The notes below the pieces were generated by a model, which was not told the origin of the DNA, did not search any database, and worked only from the letters and a program-made list of their open reading frames with translations. Positions 12,228 through 24,810 of a stretch of 64,000 nt of DNA are shown here, piece after piece. Each line of letters opens with the position of its first letter. Position 1 is the first letter of the stretch. The position numbers and the translations under genes are program-made. Origin of the DNA: Glandiceps talaboti (Eukaryota; Hemichordata; Enteropneusta; Spengelidae); the NCBI RefSeq assembly GCF_964340395.1, contig NC_135570.1, positions 15,397,822 through 15,461,821 on the forward strand, in the 5' to 3' direction.

Positions 12228-12655
12228 ATGCAAATGTTATGCAAATTACAAATGGACTGAAACAATCTCATGTATTCCTTTTCAAATAGCCAAACATTAA
12301 GGTTAACGTTCTGAGGAATTGGGAGGTCGATTTTCTTTTAACACGAGTGAAGAACTCATTTTTTTCTTTTTGAAAATGATCTATGAAGTTTTCAACAGTA
12401 AATTGCATTGTGCGGACAAATGAAATAACATTGCATAGTTTTAATCAGAGGTGGTACTTTGTATGTGATTATTAGTACAACTTTGTACATGGCGGTTAGT
12501 CCAAAGACATAAAAACATGTATTTTAAACCACTGTATATGTTTACATGAAGTGCATAACTAGCAACAGTTGACTTTGTCATTCAATTACAACATACACAA
12601 TATGCTATGGTGTCAGTGTATTTGTATATGCAAATATATGCAAATATATGCAAAT
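12228..12655. promoter_or_regulatory. POU octamer motifs ATGCAAAT, five copies
   Basis: Octamers stand at 12228 and 12239, then three in exact 10-bp steps at 12628, 12638 and 12648. The last three form a small tandem repeat, ATGCAAATAT. Confidence 0.5.
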
Positions 12656-12844
12656 GCCAAACGCTTCTAACCAATGGCTACGCATTTACTTTGTCACCCT
12701 CCATAAAATAAGATAAAACATGATACAATCTTCCAAACTATAAACAATGCCTGTTTCTTGCTATAAATGCCCAAAAAACACCAAGTTATGAAAACTTACA
12801 AGTAAAACTAATTCTTATCAGACACACTTTTTTATTTTCTTCAA

Positions 12845-12900
12845 TGTCATCAAAGAAACTGGGGTATAAATGTCATCAAAAAGAAACTGGGGTATAAATG
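12845..12900. repeat. Two-copy 27-bp tandem repeat
   Basis: TGTCATCAAAGAAACTGGGG followed by TATAAA is repeated immediately with a two-base insertion in the A run. Confidence 0.8.
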
Positions 12901-14165
12901 TATCTGGCTACTGTAAACTTAACCATTTTTATATTTTGACTAAAAAAGTCAATTATTAGATAACTCTGTTTACTGCCTTAGAAATATTTAAAACAATAAC
13001 AAAGTGAAATTCTCCAAACTATAAGGGCGTGTCACAGTATTTCATTTTTTCACAAGTGACCATCTTGGTATACACGAAACATACTTCTAATGTCAAAAAG
13101 GCTTCATTTGATAACTCAGTCATCTTACTATTTTTAAGGGACTTTTTCACCCCAAAAGTCTTCACTTTAAGACATCCTCCCCACTTTTTAGTGCAATGTA
13201 CTGACTCTATCAAAAGTAATACCTGGACTGAACCATTTCTGGGTAATATTAGGGGGGATGGGTCAATTAGTGATTTAATGTACTGATATCTTTCACAGAA
13301 AGTATTTAAACCTCTCACCACTTTCGTAGTGTTTTAATCAACTATTAGCGTTTTTATTTCTTCAGTGAGTACATTTTGTTAGTAATGTTCACGTCGTATA
13401 CTAAGAGTGAACAATTTAGACATTAGGTCAACTGAAAGACATATTTTGAATTTGTCCTTTGTTGTCACAAACTAATTCAACAGAATTGAGAGATTTCAGA
13501 AAATGTAACAAAACTGACCAAGGGAAAGAGAAAGAAACTCATATACTTTAAGTGAAGGAAACGTCAAACAAGTTTTATACGTTCAAAAATTTATGCAAGT
13601 TAAAACAAAAACAAAAATCGTTATTTAGTGTTTAAATAATTCAGATAGGTGGAAGATTATGACTTTTCTTGAAAAGTTTCTATGAAATTTTTTTTTTAGC
13701 TTTTCAGTAGTGACTAGTGTGTCTGATGGTGTTAGTAGTATTAGGATCAGATGAACTTGGTTTATACTGAAGAAATGGCTTTTCTCACTCTGGTCATACG
13801 ATGCACGATCCTTCATGAATCTTCATTTCCCATCCGTCTTCATCAGGACCTGTCTTCACGAGCAATATTTCACCTCCTTTCACTCATAAAAAAGTTCCAA
13901 GCATCACAATGAGACAAGGGCTGTTGCATAATTAGCAGAGGTTTTCAATTGGACACAATGGATCATGTGAGTAAGTACAACTTGCTGATTGGGCTATCCA
14001 GATCACATGATATGCTATACCACTATTGATTGGGTAAACCAGAGCCTGAAATTACATATTCATGTTTATGCAAAATCATGTTTAATGTAGACCTCTGATT
14101 GGTTGAGCCACATCACATGATAGTGATTGTTTTATCACAACCAGGGTCACCAAATTTTACAAAGT

Positions 14166-14171
14166 TTTATT
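14166..14171 (-). terminator. Polyadenylation signal for the short-tail transcript
   Basis: The minus strand reads AATAAA here, 383 nt after the short-tail stop. It is followed by a GT-rich stretch (TTTGGTGACCCTGGTTGTG) within about 30 nt, as expected for a cleavage site. I saw no other minus-strand AATAAA between it and the stop. Confidence 0.45.
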
Positions 14172-14553
14172 CGAGTAAATTTTCAAGTTTACGTCATTCA
14201 TGGTATTTAATTTCTGGACATAATGCCCCTTGACTGATCTACTACAAATACAAATAGAATTTTCAAGTGTGTTTTTACACATTTTGCACAAATTTTGAAA
14301 ATAAAACTAATCACAAAATAATGCTGGTATTACACAAGGGACCATTGTCTCATTTGTACAAGGAAATACTACCTTGACACATTTCTTTCAAACCAAACTC
14401 TCAAACATTTCATGAAATTGTAATAAAATATTCATACATACATCTATTAATAAATAAAATTTCACCTTCTAAACCCACTTTCACCATACTATTTTAACTT
14501 TTCTACCCTTACTCCCCCCACCCAAATATATCTGTCCCCTCCACCAAATAATC

Positions 14554-14701
14554 CTACACAGAAGAAACCCTCCCTTCTGACTGTGCATGTGCAGTATTAT
14601 AGCGTCTTCCTAAGAGATTATCATTTGATTCATTTTTTTCATTTTTTTCACTGGCTTGAGAAGACTTCCTACGACAACTAATACAACAACTAGCATCTGA
14701 C
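14554..14701 (-). CDS. NRG: Alternative terminal exon 10S: short cytoplasmic tail
   Basis: The acceptor CTATTTTCAG precedes 14701. Spliced to exon 9 it reads R-SDASCCISCRRKSSQ, then a Glu/Lys/Asn stretch, DNLLGRRYN, and ends GRVSSV followed by TAG. The total is a 48-residue tail beyond the shared Arg, giving a 516-residue protein. Features include a membrane-proximal cysteine cluster (CCISC, possible palmitoylation), a di-leucine and a C-terminal SSV that fits a class I PDZ-binding motif. A likely polyadenylation signal lies about 380 nt downstream. I recognise no vertebrate counterpart. Phase, acceptor and the continued basic sequence after the membrane make it credible, but RNA evidence is lacking. 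Confidence 0.7.
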
Positions 14702-14792
14702 CTGAAAATAGAACAAAATAAATCAGGTTATGACACACTTTCAGGTTTTATTACATTCACCATCAACTTCACAAGAAGAAAAAACATTCGTC

Positions 14793-14995
14793 ATTTGCAT
14801 AATTCAGCTACCCAATGGTAAACTGTCATAGTAATTATTTACATATTTGAGCCATTAAAATGCCATTGGTCAACACTATGATACTGTGATCATTTGCATA
14901 TTTGAGTCACAATGCTATTGGTCAACTGTATGATACTGAGATTATTTGCATATTTGTGTTATCTAATGCTATTGGTCTATCGTATGATAGTATGA
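14793..14995. repeat. Degenerate repeat with octamer and CCAAT motifs
   Basis: About four units of roughly 50-60 bp pair ATTTGCAT (14793, 14892, 14944; degenerate near 14839) with an ATTGGT or CCAATGG motif and a GTATGATA-like end. It lies in intron 9, just before the acceptor of the short-tail exon in transcript order. Confidence 0.6.
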
Positions 14996-15440
14996 CATCA
15001 GGGAGCATCAGTGAACAATACAAAACTAAAATTCACAATTAGACAGGTCACAATATCTAACAAGTATTACTTTCTTTCAAGTACTGGTATTGGGGCTGAA
15101 ATTATGATGCAATTTGTTCATACAAAACATAATTACAGGTAGCAATTTTCAAACGAAGCATCTTACACTTTATGGCAATACAATCATTACGATTTGAACA
15201 AAGGCAAAGGTGAAACTAAATAAACTTAGAAAGTAAATTTTAAACAAATAGAGCCATCCAATAAGAATAGATTACACTGTCACATGACACAAGACAACTA
15301 ACGACAACTGCGACCACACACATATATGACAACTTTGTTTCCATATGTTGACAAAACGATACATCCACAGAGACTTGACAGGACTATCTTTTGTTATTTC
15401 ATAGATTAGTACATCAAACATCAATCAAAGCAGCCTGTTA

Positions 15441-15581
15441 GTCATGTGATCATCACATGTCTAATTAGATTGACATGTGATGATCACATGACATTGACAT
15501 GTGATTCCTAATTAGATTGACATGTGATGATCATGTGATCATCACATGTCTAATTAGATTGACATGTGATGATCACATGAC
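15441..15581. repeat. Tandem perfect palindromes beside the exon 9 donor
   Basis: Arms 15441-15461 and 15472-15492 are perfect 21-bp inverted repeats around the spacer TAATTAGATT. A second copy has arms 15530-15550 (one mismatch) and 15561-15581 around the same spacer, and a partial copy lies between. The array begins about 40 nt into the intron after exon 9. Confidence 0.85.
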
Positions 15582-15622
15582 TTGAGAGAAGACTGCTGAT
15601 TGGTTACAAGTGGCATTCTCAC

Positions 15623-15725
15623 CTTGCTTTGCACCATGCCACAATACAGATGATGGTAAGAACCAACAAAGCCACAAAGATTCCAATAATGGTAAGAATT
15701 CTCTTGGTTTGTAATTCCTCGGCTC
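15623..15725 (-). CDS. NRG: Exon 9: transmembrane segment
   Basis: The acceptor GTGCACTAG precedes 15725 (with a weak pyrimidine tract) and the donor CAAG|GTGAGA follows 15623. The sequence RAEELQTKRILTIIGIFV opens the exon, where vertebrate neuregulins have KAEELYQKRVLTITGICV. The helix covers residues 443-464 and continues into AWCKAR (vertebrate AYCKTK). This is the strongest single family match in the window. It leaves in phase 2; both the short-tail exon and exon 10 restore an Arg codon. Confidence 0.95.
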
Positions 15726-16075
15726 CTAGTGCACAAAACATAACAAAACTAGGTGTCAGCTACGACATCTGGTTAAAGAAACTCATGCAGAGGTTACTCA
15801 GGCAACAAAAGAAAAATTGTAGAAAACTAGAACTAAAAATGCTTCATGCTTCAGTCAAGGAAAGCGTACTTTGGTTACTTTTGTCAGAAATCAAATCAAA
15901 CACAAAACAAAAAGTTACAAGAAAACAGATATAGGGGCACAGGAAGACTACTAAAACAAGAACATAGTACAAGACATTACATTTTACTTCCCTGAACATT
16001 CAATAGTTTAGCCTACTTTACAATAGAATCTGGACTACATCATTTAAATATAGGGGTGTCGCACTGATTACTTAC
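15726..16075 (-). other. Intron 8
   Basis: About 350 bp, no repeats or alternative exons seen. Confidence 0.6.
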
Positions 16076-16146
16076 TTTGCATGTCTGTGGCAAGTGTATG
16101 GGGATCCTTATACTGGCATCGAGTTCCTATAAACAGGCCCTGGCAA
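16076..16146 (-). CDS. NRG: Exon 8: back half of EGF2 and juxtamembrane stalk
   Basis: The acceptor TATTTACAG precedes 16146; the donor CAAA|GTAAGT follows 16076. Residues 410-434 supply C411 and C420 of EGF2 in FIGTRCQYKD, again with GxRCQ, then a short stalk (PHTLATDMQ). In vertebrates the stalk is where metalloproteases release the ligand; cleavage here is inferred from position only. The exon is 71 nt, phase 2 in and phase 1 out. Confidence 0.9.
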
Positions 16147-19100
16147 CTGTAAATAGAAAAACACATAGATATAGTGCTCTATATGAAGATGTGCAAATTG
16201 TTAGATCTTATCGTGCAGGTAGGTTGTCAGTCAAAAAATAAAAAGACATACCAAAACCAACCCCATCTTTTAAAAGTACTAAACAAAAATAAGTAAACAC
16301 ATAAACAACCATTATTAATCACACACCTATAGTCTCAACAGAGTGATAACCACGTTAACATGTAGTATACAAGAATATGAGTGTCCCCATGGTGATGTGA
16401 GTTCCCATGGTGATGAGTTCCCATGGCAACCTACTTACATTTAAGATGAAAAGAGAGTGCGGCGGATGATCTTTTATGATGGTGGAAGGTACAGACAAGA
16501 GACATACAATACATACACATAGAACAATAAACATTACCTACTAACTAACTGGATAGAATACGCCAGGAGCTCGCCATTTATATGAAAAATATGTGTTTTT
16601 ATTTCTTAAGGGTAGAAGGAAAGAGTCCAATGGCAATATATGACAATGTCTGAAGGTGATACAGATACTGAACAAAATAACATTAAAACTGATATCATTT
16701 ATTCGACCTCCACTGGGACATTCTTTAAAATTCGTGATCCGGGGGAAAAAGCCAAAGTCAAAGCTTCCAAAAATATTCCGTGATAAGTTGATTTCAACAG
16801 CAAAGGCAAGGATTGGCAGCAAATTAGGCTTGGATACTGCTACGATCGACATGCATCATTAAAAAAATTGGCAAGAAAGAAATTACAAATTTATGAATTT
16901 TGTGGCAAGAGGTTTTTTTTCAGACTGGCAAGGAATGACACAATAATTAAGGCAAGACTTGTGCTTCTATCAACTCAGAAGGAATAATTTGGGGAACTTT
17001 GGTCAACTCCTCAACTTAAAATCAAGCGAACTAAACTCATTCCTTACAGAACAAGGAACACATATAAACAATGGACAAGTGAAAAAATGATGATTTTTTT
17101 TATCCAAAATCATGATCACTTTTTAAAATATGAATCAAGCAGTAGTCAAGGTTGTTGTGTTAACATTGGCAAGGAAACAAAGCATTTTAGAAGTCAAAAC
17201 CTAGTTTTCATTCATTTTGATTAAAACTTACAGCTTGAATGAAACTAATGTATTACTACATTTCCAGACTAGCTTAACATAGAATGCGTCTTAAAAATGT
17301 TTAACCTTTCTCTGTTACTTTGTTAAAAAAAACTTCAATCTGTTCTCAGTTCAAATAATTGGAAAATATGAAGGGTCACTGTACAAGTTGTTTAAAAAGA
17401 GGTCAAAATGATATAAAAAATATGCCATTTTAGAATCCAATATGGCTGCCACATAATGTGTTAACTGCATGCGAGATTAAACGATTGTTTCCTTGGAAAC
17501 AAGATGGTGGACCCCCAAATTTCTCCTATTATTTCAATCAGGCCATAATCAAGCTTTCATATGGCAAAGTTCGGAGAGATTTTAAAAACTTTAATTTTTA
17601 GAGAAATTGGTCACTGAGGCGCATTCTACCTTAAGCTTAAGTACAGACAGTTGAGCTGTATTTTTTTAAAAATAAGTCAAGAGTTGATTATCAAAATGAT
17701 ACAAATCTATATCTTTAAGTACATATTCCGATGAGTGTTTTTAATACAGATAATATAATTTAAAGTAATGATATTAATTAATTTATCCTCTATCTATAAG
17801 GTGGGGAGAAAAACAAAATTAAGTCATTTTTGGACATTTGGTGGGATTGAAGGAATACAGAAAGAATTAGAACTATTAAGTACATGTTATGTTAAGTATA
17901 AAGAAGTAGTGGGACTTTCGTTCCATAGAAATCGTCAGTTAAAATTTAAATACGAACATGGACTATTGGTTACTGAATAAATTACAGGCAAATGAGTTAA
18001 ATGAGAACAGATCTATAACAAGTAAATTAAATATTAATTTGGTGACTAATTAGAGTAAATTATCATTTTCTTATAAAAATATAACAAGTATTTCTCTTGC
18101 ACAAACACATAACATGTGAATTTTCCTAGAAGACCCGATTAAGTATATATTGTTCCTTCTTTTGTTAAGAATTTCGAAAGGAAAACCACAGGTGTGAATA
18201 TTACCCACAAGTCTCTACTACCCTGTATTGTGTCTACCAAGCTCAAAATTTGGTAAATATAGGACTTAAAGTGAAAAACCCGTCAATGAAAATGTTAAGT
18301 AAACAACATGAGATGATGTACTCTATTTCAAGCAAAAAAAAAAAATAAGCTGCACTCTTATGGTGAATGGGAAATTGTGCATTGGTGTTCTGACAACTCT
18401 CAAATTTCTCATAGTGCATGAAATTTCCTTTTAGGCTTCAATATCCTTTGACGTTCCGAGTCATTTTTGTTCAGTCAAAAAACTGTCCTCTTTCTGTACA
18501 ATGTACTACATTTTTTCTCACTCCACATTTTATGTATCATTGTGAAACTATCCTGTGACACACATTTTGCTAAAGACAGACTAAATCACAAATGAATTGC
18601 AGATATAGCTCTGACAGTGGCTTCCACAGAGACAAATTTCGTCTGTGGACAACACCGATTGAACGCTCGGTCTCTTAAGGGTCCATGATTCAGTCCCAGG
18701 TTCCTGCGTTAGTACTATCTTATCAGTGGATGCATAAGGATTAAATATACGACCATTCATTTGTTTAGGACTAACTTTTCCAATAATACTGCTACCAGAC
18801 AACTGCTTTCCTCATCAAAATTTGAATCCTACCCTGGTGTGGCAATTTACTAGTTAGATCATTCGAACCGTGAAGGACAACTCAATCTGTTTACTTCATA
18901 TAAGCCTGTTAGACTATGCAACTTTACCTGTAGGATTATTTCAAACTTGTTGGGGCAAATCACTAGCCTGTTGAACCCTAAAATCCAACACACACCAATG
19001 GTGACCACACATAGACTTCTAACAGAGTCTATATCACTCTTACATAACACCTTGGACAAGATAACTGCAACTTTTCTTTGAAAAGCAACTTTTGAGATCT

Positions 19101-20762
19101 CATCTCTTGCAAGAGCAGACATAATTCCTTAAACCTAGTCATAAATTTGATGCAATCATAAAAAAGACAGAACACCATCACTGGTTTTGGAATGTCCTCC
19201 TTTGGCTGGCACTACACCAGCTACTGAAAGCTGCAACTCTCTATGCAAAGACTGAAAAAAAAACCAACATCATCCATCTTCTGAGTAACAAAAGAACAAA
19301 ATCTCCTTTGTGACAGACTTAAATTTGAAAAAAAAATGCTTCTCTGCAGTACACAAAAATAGCATCATGTTTCTATGAAACAGTTACAAGCCAGTCATCA
19401 CATCAAATTTGGCAGCCATTTTTAATTTATTCGAACATTTATAGAAATTCAGTGTCATTTAGTTTCCTACTTCAAGCTGTGTTGAATCATCTTTGCTCTA
19501 TTTACCTTTTTTTTGAAAGAGTTGTTCTGTGTTCTGAACGAGTAAATTTCAAAGTCTGTGAGATACTTCTCACATTTTAAGTAGTAAATGTTTTCACTAG
19601 AAACAGAAAAATTGATGAATCCCCCTCTCACCAAGAGAGTGCAGCTTTCACAGAAGCTTACAATTAAATTTTCAAACAAGAAAAATACAATATTTACAGT
19701 ACGTAACACTCTTCCTGACCAAAAAGTCTGACTTTGTGGCTGAAACAAACTGATAAGTGAGCTGCCCGTTAACAAAACTTAACATAGCTGGTATCGCAAC
19801 TTGAAAATAACTGACCGAACCTTACAATAAATATATACATCTTTATGTACAACGATATGAATTATACAAAACGTCACCAACTGAGAAACACGACGCCAGT
19901 TCTCTGTGTTGACAAAATAAGAACGAACACTGATTATCAAATACTAACATACAAATCATTTACTTTCTTGTATTTTTTAAAGAAAATAAGATTTCAAAAA
20001 ATAATAACACTGTACAATATTTACATGTGTGTAAAATTGCATAATTAAAAGGAGGGTTTACTTATAATAATTATACCCTTAAGCAGAACTTAAAATTCAA
20101 GGAAAAAAATCCATTTTTTTAAGTAGTTTACAGGAAGTGCTCTTTCAACTTAAAAAGCTAGCGAGAAATTACAACACAACAGCAAATTAAAGTATGCACA
20201 ACATTGAAACACTCCAAAGCACAGCAGGTTTTTTACAGGCAGAAGACACTTTCAGCCATGAAAAATGCAACATTTACAGTTAGTCAGCTTATTGTTTTAA
20301 AAAGCCATTAGATACAGAACTGCAAATGCATTTGCATAAAGTTTTATTTTCCCTTATAAGGAAAATATGTAAATATTTTTAGACAGTCACATGATCGTGG
20401 TATGAATATGATGATTATCACATGAGCATCACATGATTATTTGATGATTAATGTATGATGTGAAAGATTGCGACCAGGACAAACATTAAATCATTACAGA
20501 ATTATCACTGTTGTAATGTGATGGAAGTTGCAATTTTGATTTTATGAAAACTGGAGATTTTCTATAAATACAAATTTCATGACTGAAAAGAACCTTCTCT
20601 AAGAGTTTAGTTTCTACGTTCACATCAAAAGCATGACTTTAGTAGCCTTTCTTGCTATCTCGTCGTAAGCACGACTTTGTAGCTTTTTCTCTATCTCTTG
20701 TTTAGTCCTTCTATCTTTATTGCACCCTAATCTTCAGCTCTGGAAATCCGCATACTACTTAC
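16147..20762 (-). other. Intron 7
   Basis: No strong repeat. A protein-like patch on the plus strand lies at 16640-16860 (see findings). GATTATCACATGAGCATCACATGA near 20412-20435 adds to the many TCACATGA motifs. Other frames, such as 18581-18802, are unsupported. Confidence 0.5.
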
Positions 20763-20906
20763 TTGCAGACCGTTTCGCCTATCTCTTCAAAGAACACACA
20801 GGTGCCACCATTCAGGCAGAAGTCACAATTGGGGCTATTAGGATCTTGATCCCTGACTACTGGCTTGGCGTACTGGCACCTTGGACCCATATAATTCGGC
20901 TTGCAC
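20763..20906 (-). CDS. NRG: Exon 7: back half of EGF1 and front half of EGF2
   Basis: The acceptor CCCCTCACAG precedes 20906; the donor CAA|GTAAGT follows 20763. Residues 362-410 finish EGF1 (C363, C372 in MGPRCQY), add a 16-residue linker and open EGF2 (C389, C392, C398, C409 in FCLNGGTC...TVC). The GxRCQ motif is the arginine-containing signature of EGF-receptor ligands. The exon is 144 nt with phase 2 at both ends, so it can be skipped without a frameshift. EGF2 has only two residues between C1 and C2, fewer than usual. Confidence 0.92.
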
Positions 20907-22484
20907 CTGTGAGGGGTTATGAGATCAGAAGCTGGTCCGCACTATATCTACCCTCACTTAAAGGGGCTTTATTGATCCCCTAGGTATCTGCAGTTTGACA
21001 GGTTTTGTTGCCAGAACTTGAAAAAGTGTTTGTTTTACCCCAACCCGTCCAGTGCTACCTGGTGATAAATGTTATTTCTGCATCTTCACATGCAATGCAT
21101 TTTTATTTAATAACATGTCAAATGTCATGCTAACCATTTTCCAATGATTTCTACCCACTTTTCCACATGCACCTAGGGGGTCTATAGAGCCAACTACAAG
21201 GGTATTTTATAGTGCAGGCTGGAAGGGTGAGATACATGCAAGGGTAATACATGAAAATGTCAACTTAAAAGTCGTGCAGTTTGGTCAAATCAAGTTCAAA
21301 GGTCAAAGTTCAATCACAACCAAACACATGCAATCAAACAATGTCATATGCAAACAATTTGTTTAAAATGTGTGAGATACTGTAATAACGAGGGTTGAAA
21401 TGTTTAGGAAATGCTATTGTAACATCAAAATCTTGCATCACAAAACAAATTCCTCCAGATGCAATTAACCAAGCGTCTCATTGTGAGGTTTGAACTCAAA
21501 TGGGACATAAAATGAAAACTTTTGGAGGAAGGGGATAGTATAGAGTAAAGAATGTATAGAATTACTGGCACATGAAAACTGAAATATTTTAAGTGGGTCA
21601 TTGCCAAAACAAGATATTGAGTGAAATATTTATCACATGATACAGATATAAAGATCAAAGGTCAAAGTTGAAAGGTTGTAATGGAAGAAGTAACTTAACA
21701 TAATCTTACAGTTAGAAATTTGTTTTGTGAAAAAATTACGTTTTTTATTAGTTGTATTAAAATGAGTGAAGTTTGACTTTTGAAACCATTCTAAGCCATG
21801 CTTCTAGCCAAGAAGCACTGGTAGAAACGTCACTTTTTGTTTCAAAAGTCAAAAGTGGTATGCTTACTGAAGTGCAGATACAAGCAGTTGTGAAGTGATG
21901 ATGGTTTAAGATGTATGGTTTATATAATATCGAGGGGGAGAGAAAGTCAAATGTATCACAGTTGAAATTAGATAGAGGTAGGTATAATCATAGGCTCAGT
22001 TGTACATAACAGCAGACATTGGTGAAGTGGGTAGATAAATAAAACAAATCAAGATTTGAAAGTCTGGGTAAATGATCTCATAACTACTCATCAGTGAGGT
22101 AGCAAAGCATGGTAGACACCCATCACTAATTCTTCAGACAGATACTATATTCTCATGTCTAATTCACTCTTTTTAAAAAAAAACAAATCTGGTCCATACT
22201 TTCTTCACATTTTTTATACAATATTTTTGAATCGGAGACAACCATTGAAATAAAGCATCTCCTACACTGGATAGTCCCTAGCACTATGTATATTAGTTTA
22301 AAGGTAAACAAAGAATGCTTCTAAATGATCACATTTGCATGAACAATGATGTTTCAAAAATTCTCTGTATTTATTTTACAATTTAAGCCAAATATGCTAA
22401 CAATTTCTCCCCTCCCCCAACACCCGATACATTTTGCAATTAAGTTTGTGGTTGCATTGATTTTCCATCAAGCTGAAAGAGACC

Positions 22485-22800
22485 TTATCTAGGCAGTCAC
22501 TTTGAGCCCCCCCCCCCCCCCCTGTGATATTAGAAGCCCATCTAGGTAAGCAGTCATTATCAGTTTTCTTGTAAACATGACTACCTAGGTAAGCAGTCAT
22601 TTTCCTGTTTTACTTGTAAACATGACTACCTAGGTAAGCACCCATTTGTATGTTTGTAAGCATGACCACCTAGGTAAGCACTCATTTCCTTGTAAACATG
22701 ACTACCTAGGTAAGCAGTCATTTTCAGTTTTCTTGAAAACATGACACCTAGGTAGTCACGTTTCTATTTATTTGCAAAAAACAAGACCACTTAGGTAGAC
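22485..22800. repeat. CCTAGGTAAGCA minisatellite, about 6 copies
   Basis: Units of roughly 45-60 bp share ACATGACTACCTAGGTAAGCA followed by GTCATTTTC and CTTGTAAAC. A C-run of 14 (22507-22520) lies at its edge. Confidence 0.85.
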
Positions 22801-24575
22801 TATCATAGTGAATTGAACCCCTTATCAGCTTATTGTTTGTTTGAGTTATTTGTGATCTTTAAGAAGCATCCAGAGTTAAAGTGCTGCTAGTGTTTTTTGA
22901 AATCAAAGATGAAAACAGTAAATGCAAAACAAGTTGACTTACTTTTTAAACCCTGGTGCATAAAGGTGCTGGTTATATGCTTCACTGCTGTGTGGTCATT
23001 ATTTTATCACTTTACAGTGATTATATCGCTTATTCACGCTTTATTGTGATATACTAACGTTCAATTTTATCACCTTATCATTTACAGCACCTTTCTTTCC
23101 CAGTTTACTTAGTTTGAGATCCCTCTACTGCATTACTAAGTTCCCTACCATCACCATTAACATTACAAGGAGAAAGATAAGTATCCAAGTGTGAAGTCGA
23201 GTGCTTTTTTCTTCTTTGCAATCTTATTGCACCATTCAAGTCACCTGACATGCACATGACATGAATGAACCAATAGAGAAAAAGCCTGAGCGACTAAACT
23301 TACCAATTAAGTTCACAAACCAATATGAAGTGAACTAACAGACGAGGAAAGACTCTGTTGTTAGTACTAACTATTATAGTTCATTTACTAGAGAAATATT
23401 TTCAACTTTGAGATCTACATTACTCTTTTTTTCTTTGGTTTTATTATCTACAGTTATGGACATAAACATTTACAAACAACTATCAACTACTTTTGTTCTA
23501 ACATGCGCTGAAGAATTAGTTGGTGAGGTAGTTTAGATTAATTCATACTGTTCACTCTCATCTTTTCATTTCTGAAGAATTCACACCTTAGGCAGTCTGT
23601 ACAATGGCAATAAAGATTTTGGATGACAATATTTGTACTAAAAGAGGTTCAGATTGTGATAAAAATTGTCAAATCACGGCTGAAGATCGGCCATATTGAA
23701 TGTTGCATTATGGGATTCATGTGCCACCATTTTAAATGTTGCATTATGGGAATTTAATCAGCCACAGTGCATATGCACGATACATTAGTATGCCCTTGTC
23801 ATCTTGAAGCATGCACAAGTAGAGCACACTGTAGATAACATTGACAAAATGGCTATGTGCAGTGGTAAGTTCTTGCAGGCTATCAATTTGATCAGACCTT
23901 AAACTTCAGAAATGAAATAAAGTAGAATGCAAAGTATGATCCCATGTACCAGCAAAGATGATATGAATGATAAGTGACTTAATGATAATATTTTATATTT
24001 TGAGATTATTTTTAATCAAATTTCTTCTGAGGTTAAATTATTATTATTGCTACAGGTTTATCTCATTAAAATAAGTATAAAATGTACATTTAATACATTG
24101 CAAGATTTGAGCTGGAATCTGTAAAGAGAGATCTTTATACCCCGCTTAGTTTTCCCATAATAATAACTATACATGGATAGTGCAATCAATGCTTCAATTC
24201 ACAAATTTATAGCCAACTTTAAGTTGAAAGGTCACAATTTTAAGGTCAAAGTTCATACCATGGCTAACCTTCAGGTCAAGGTTCATATCATGGTTGACTT
24301 TCAAGTCAAAGTTTACACTGAGACTGACTTCAAGGTCAATGTTGATATAAAATGTAGATTTGAAGATCACTGTTCATTGCACTCCATGTAATGGTCAGTA
24401 ATTTATCAATTAAAATATTCCCAAATTATCTAATTTCAGTTAAACATACTACATCATAAAACAAGTTATACACATATGGCTGCAAACAAAAAGTCAAGAT
24501 AAACTGAACAGTGAATGATGAAGACAACTGTGAAGACCATCATGATGTGTTGAGAAGAAGTCTACAGAACGCAAT

Positions 24576-24577
24576 CA

Positions 24578-24646
<69 letters not shown>

Positions 24647-24689
24647 GACAGACAGACAGACAGGTGGACGGACGGACAGATGGACAGAC

Positions 24690-24720
<31 letters not shown>

Positions 24721-24754
24721 CACAGACAGACAGACAGACAGAGACTGACTGACT

Positions 24755-24796
<42 letters not shown>

Positions 24797-24810
24797 GAGA
24801 CAGACAGACT
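24576..24810. repeat. CAGA microsatellite
   Basis: Tetranucleotide CAGA with a few GACG and GAGA variants. The frames on either strand are artefacts. Confidence 0.95.

Larger units (their letters stand above)
8673..14165 (-). other. Intron 9, distal part
   Basis: Mostly unremarkable AT-rich sequence. It holds DR1 nuclear-receptor motifs at 9586-9598 and 10099-10111, ATGCAAAT octamers at 12228-12246 and 12628-12655, and a two-copy 27-bp repeat at 12845-12900. Short frames such as 13019-13321 lack any support. Confidence 0.55.

Noticed and set aside
18581-19122. Possible tRNA-derived SINE (GGTTCGAATG near 18865 on the minus strand)
   Set aside because: A B-box-like string is present but no convincing A box, no A-rich tail and no second copy seen.
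20720-20983. Plus-strand 87-residue frame
   Set aside because: It is the antisense of exon 7, which has EGF cysteines, splice sites and matching phases on the minus strand.
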